Origin: Prevotellaceae bacterium | Lineage (GTDB): Bacteria; Bacteroidota; Bacteroidia; Bacteroidales; UBA932 | Direction of reading: 5' to 3' | Assembly (NCBI GenBank): GCA_031288885.1 | Contig: JAITQP010000093.1 | Coordinates: 1 to 7,669 of the forward strand | Length of the DNA: 7,669 bases | Shown here: in pieces, positions 6,064-7,669 of the stretch | Layout: every line of letters starts with the position of its first letter | Numbering within the stretch: the stretch's first letter is position 1 | Made by a program: the position numbers and the translations under genes | The notes under the pieces: model-generated | Databases searched by the model: none | Told to the model about the DNA's origin: nothing | The model's input: the letters and a program-made list of their open reading frames with translations, nothing else

Positions 6064-7545
6064 TTACCTGCTATAGTTAGGGGCTTCGCTTGTTACCATA
6101 ATGTCGTGCGGGTGGCTTTCCGCCATGCCGGAGTTGGTGATGCGCACAAACTTTGCCCGCTTCAGCGCCTCTATGTCCTTTGCGCCGCAGTAGAACATGC
6201 CCGCGCGCAGGCCTCCCAGCATTTGGTAAACCACCTCCGAGAGGGTGCCCTTAAACGGCACCCGTCCGGCGATGCCTTCGGGCACCAGCTTTTTCAAATC
6301 GTCCACCTCTGCCTGAAAATACCTGTCCTTAGAGCCGTGCTGCATAGCCTCCAGCGAGCCCATGCCGCGGTAGGACTTAAACTTGCGCCCGTTGTAGATG
6401 ATAGTTTCGCCCGGGCTTTCCTCCACGCCGGCAAACATGGAGCCGGCCATGATGCTATCCGCGCCCGCCGCCAGCGCCTTTACGATGTCGCCGGAGTAGC
6501 GGATGCCGCCGTCGGCAATCACGGGAATGCCCGTTCCCCTGAGCGCCCTCGCCACGTCGTATATGGCGGAGAGCTGCGGCACGCCGATGCCCGCAATGAT
6601 GCGCGTGGTGCAGATGGAGCCCGGGCCAATCCCAACCTTTATGGCGTCGGCGCCGGCGTCGGCAAGGAATTTGGCGGCCTCGGCGGTCGCCGTGTTGCCC
6701 ACCACCACGTCGATGGAGGAGTGGCGGAGCTTCACCTGCTTGAGCAGCTCCACCGCGCCGGGCGTATGGCCGTGCGCCGTATCAATCACGATGGCGTCGA
6801 TGCCGGCCTCCACCAGCGCGTCCACCCGCTGAAGCGCGTCGTAGGTAATGCCCACGCCCGCCGCCACCCGCAGGCGACCCATGCTATCCTTGCTGGCGTT
6901 GGGGTTATCCTTTGCCTTGGTCAGGTCTTTGAACGTGAACAGGCCTTGCAGCGTGTCGGTTTCGGCGTTCACCACCGGCAGCTTCTCAATTTTGTGGTTG
7001 TGCAGGATGGCGGCGGCGTTTTCGAGGCTCGTGAGGTCTTTTTCCGTAATGGTGATGAGCCTTTCGCGGGGCGTCATGACCTCCCGTATTGGGCGGCTCA
7101 TGTTGTCCTCAAAGCGCAGGTCGCGGTTGGTGACGATGCCCGCCAGCTTGCGCTGCTCGGTTATCACCGGAATGCCGCCAATCTTGTGCTCCTTCATGAT
7201 GAACAGCGCCTCGCCCACCGTCTTGTCGGGGCTAATGGTGAGCGGGTCGTAAATCATGCCGTTTTCGGCGCGCTTTACGATGCGCACCTGCGCCGCCTGA
7301 TGCTCGATGCTCATATTTTTGTGGATAACCCCAATGCCGCCCTCGCGGGCAATGGCAATAGCCAGCTGCGATTCGGTTACGGTATCCATGGCGGCGGACA
7401 CGATGGGGGCGTTGATGGAGATATGGCGGGTAAACCGAGTGGCCACCGAAACGTCGCGCGGCAGCACCTCAGAGTAGGCAGGCATTAGCAGCACATCGTC
7501 AAAGGTAAGCCCCTCAACAGCTGCTCTTTCTTCAAAAAAGGACAT
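6064..7545 (-). CDS. guaB: IMP dehydrogenase (GuaB)
   Basis: Inosine-5'-monophosphate dehydrogenase, a cytoplasmic enzyme that oxidises IMP to XMP with NAD+, the committed step of GMP synthesis. From the ATG at 7545 the protein has 493 residues, the normal length. Visible in order: the N-terminal LTFDDVLL motif (about residue 13), a pair of CBS domains (about 93-208) inserted in the TIM barrel, the catalytic loop GPGSICTTR with the nucleophile Cys312, the phosphate-binding DGGIR (about 345) and YRGMGS (about 392), the Arg-Tyr pair of the flap (R408, Y409) and the EGIAGRVPF segment. All key residues are present. The frame stays open to a TTG at 7551, but the ATG two codons later fits the usual N-terminus MSFF better. 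It is the first gene of a four-gene unit, four bases ahead of the next gene. In Bacteroides, as I recall, guaB also sits next to the same chaperone genes. Confidence 0.98.
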   Translation of the reverse strand: MSFFEERAAVEGLTFDDVLLMPAYSEVLPRDVSVATRFTRHISINAPIVSAAMDTVTESQLAIAIAREGGIGVIHKNMSIEHQAAQVRIVKRAENGMIYDPLTISPDKTVGEALFIMKEHKIGGIPVITEQRKLAGIVTNRDLRFEDNMSRPIREVMTPRERLITITEKDLTSLENAAAILHNHKIEKLPVVNAETDTLQGLFTFKDLTKAKDNPNASKDSMGRLRVAAGVGITYDALQRVDALVEAGIDAIVIDTAHGHTPGAVELLKQVKLRHSSIDVVVGNTATAEAAKFLADAGADAIKVGIGPGSICTTRIIAGIGVPQLSAIYDVARALRGTGIPVIADGGIRYSGDIVKALAAGADSIMAGSMFAGVEESPGETIIYNGRKFKSYRGMGSLEAMQHGSKDRYFQAEVDDLKKLVPEGIAGRVPFKGTLSEVVYQMLGGLRAGMFYCGAKDIEALKRAKFVRITNSGMAESHPHDIMVTSEAPNYSR

Positions 7546-7570
7546 ATTCAAACTTATTTACAATTCCTTG

Positions 7571-7578
7571 CAAAGATA
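7571..7578 (-). promoter_or_regulatory. Probable guaB promoter -7 box
   Basis: The minus strand reads TATCTTTG, an exact match to the Bacteroidetes -7 consensus TAnnTTTG. The box ends 25 bases before the ATG at 7545, so transcription would start about 20 bases ahead of the start codon, leaving a very short leader. A clear TTTG at -33 is not visible; only a TTTTC lies in roughly the right region. The inference rests on the box and its position, and it would drive the whole guaB to OstA-like unit. Confidence 0.6.
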
Positions 7579-7643
7579 AATATTTTGTTAGAAAATAGCG
7601 GTAGCAGGAAACCACATTGCAGCTAAAAGATGTTGGCGGGTAA

Positions 7644-7664
7644 GTTAGCGGTTAATGGTTAGCT
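7644..7664 (+). repeat. Degenerate 7-base tandem repeat upstream of guaB
   Basis: Three units of period 7, GTTAGCG, GTTAATG and GTTAGCT, lie about 65 bases upstream of the guaB -7 box. They share GTT at the same phase with the repeat at 5176-5200 when that one is read as GTTCTTA, GTTTTTA, GTTCTCC. The window ends five bases later, so the array could continue. Confidence 0.5.
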
Positions 7665-7669
7665 TTGCT

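Noticed and set aside
5869..7488. 539-codon plus-strand ORF opposite guaB and the lipoprotein gene
   Set aside because: It is wholly antisense to two firm genes. Its translation is rich in His, Ala, Val and Arg with no recognisable domain, as expected when the opposite frame has biased codon use.
1..7669. CRISPR array, tRNA, rRNA, insertion sequence or attachment site
   Set aside because: No regularly spaced direct repeats, cloverleaf, rRNA-like sequence, transposase or integrase was seen on either strand.

Overview
The window looks like a chromosomal segment from a member of the Bacteroidetes, most likely the order Bacteroidales. Three things point there: a DUF6377-type membrane regulator, which I know only from this phylum; a long OstA/LptA-like protein encoded directly after two SurA-type proteins; and a TAnnTTTG promoter box (TATCTTTG) just upstream of guaB, with no strong Shine-Dalgarno sequences. 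Genus cannot be resolved. All five convincing genes are on the minus strand, and the many long plus-strand ORFs are antisense shadows.

In order of transcription (right to left): guaB (IMP dehydrogenase, 6064-7545) has its promoter box at 7571-7578. Four bases after its stop comes a small lipoprotein of the SurA N-domain type (5193-6059). After 27 bases follows a periplasmic SurA-like chaperone with two parvulin domains (3828-5165). Its last 13 bases overlap the start of an OstA/LptA-like LPS-transport protein (2152-3840). These four genes form a tight transcription unit that joins purine synthesis to outer-membrane biogenesis: the SurA-type proteins would escort outer-membrane proteins and the OstA-like protein would carry or assemble LPS.

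A gap of about 340 bases (1813-2151) without a credible gene follows. It holds a run of 12 G (C on the coding strand), two Bacteroidetes-like -7 boxes and a weak GC hairpin. Downstream lies a gene for a DUF6377 family protein (163-1812): signal peptide, helical repeats, one membrane segment, coiled coil and a C-terminal helix-turn-helix. A perfect 13-bp inverted repeat straddles its stop codon. Bases 1-145 hold a 12-bp direct repeat and no gene.

The genes are of known families, and I see no convincing new multi-gene system. The least expected signals are the poly-C tract abutting a possible promoter of the regulator, two sets of 7-base tandem repeats between genes, the inverted repeat that copies the regulator's last conserved codons, and the complementary loss of active-site histidines in the two parvulin domains.
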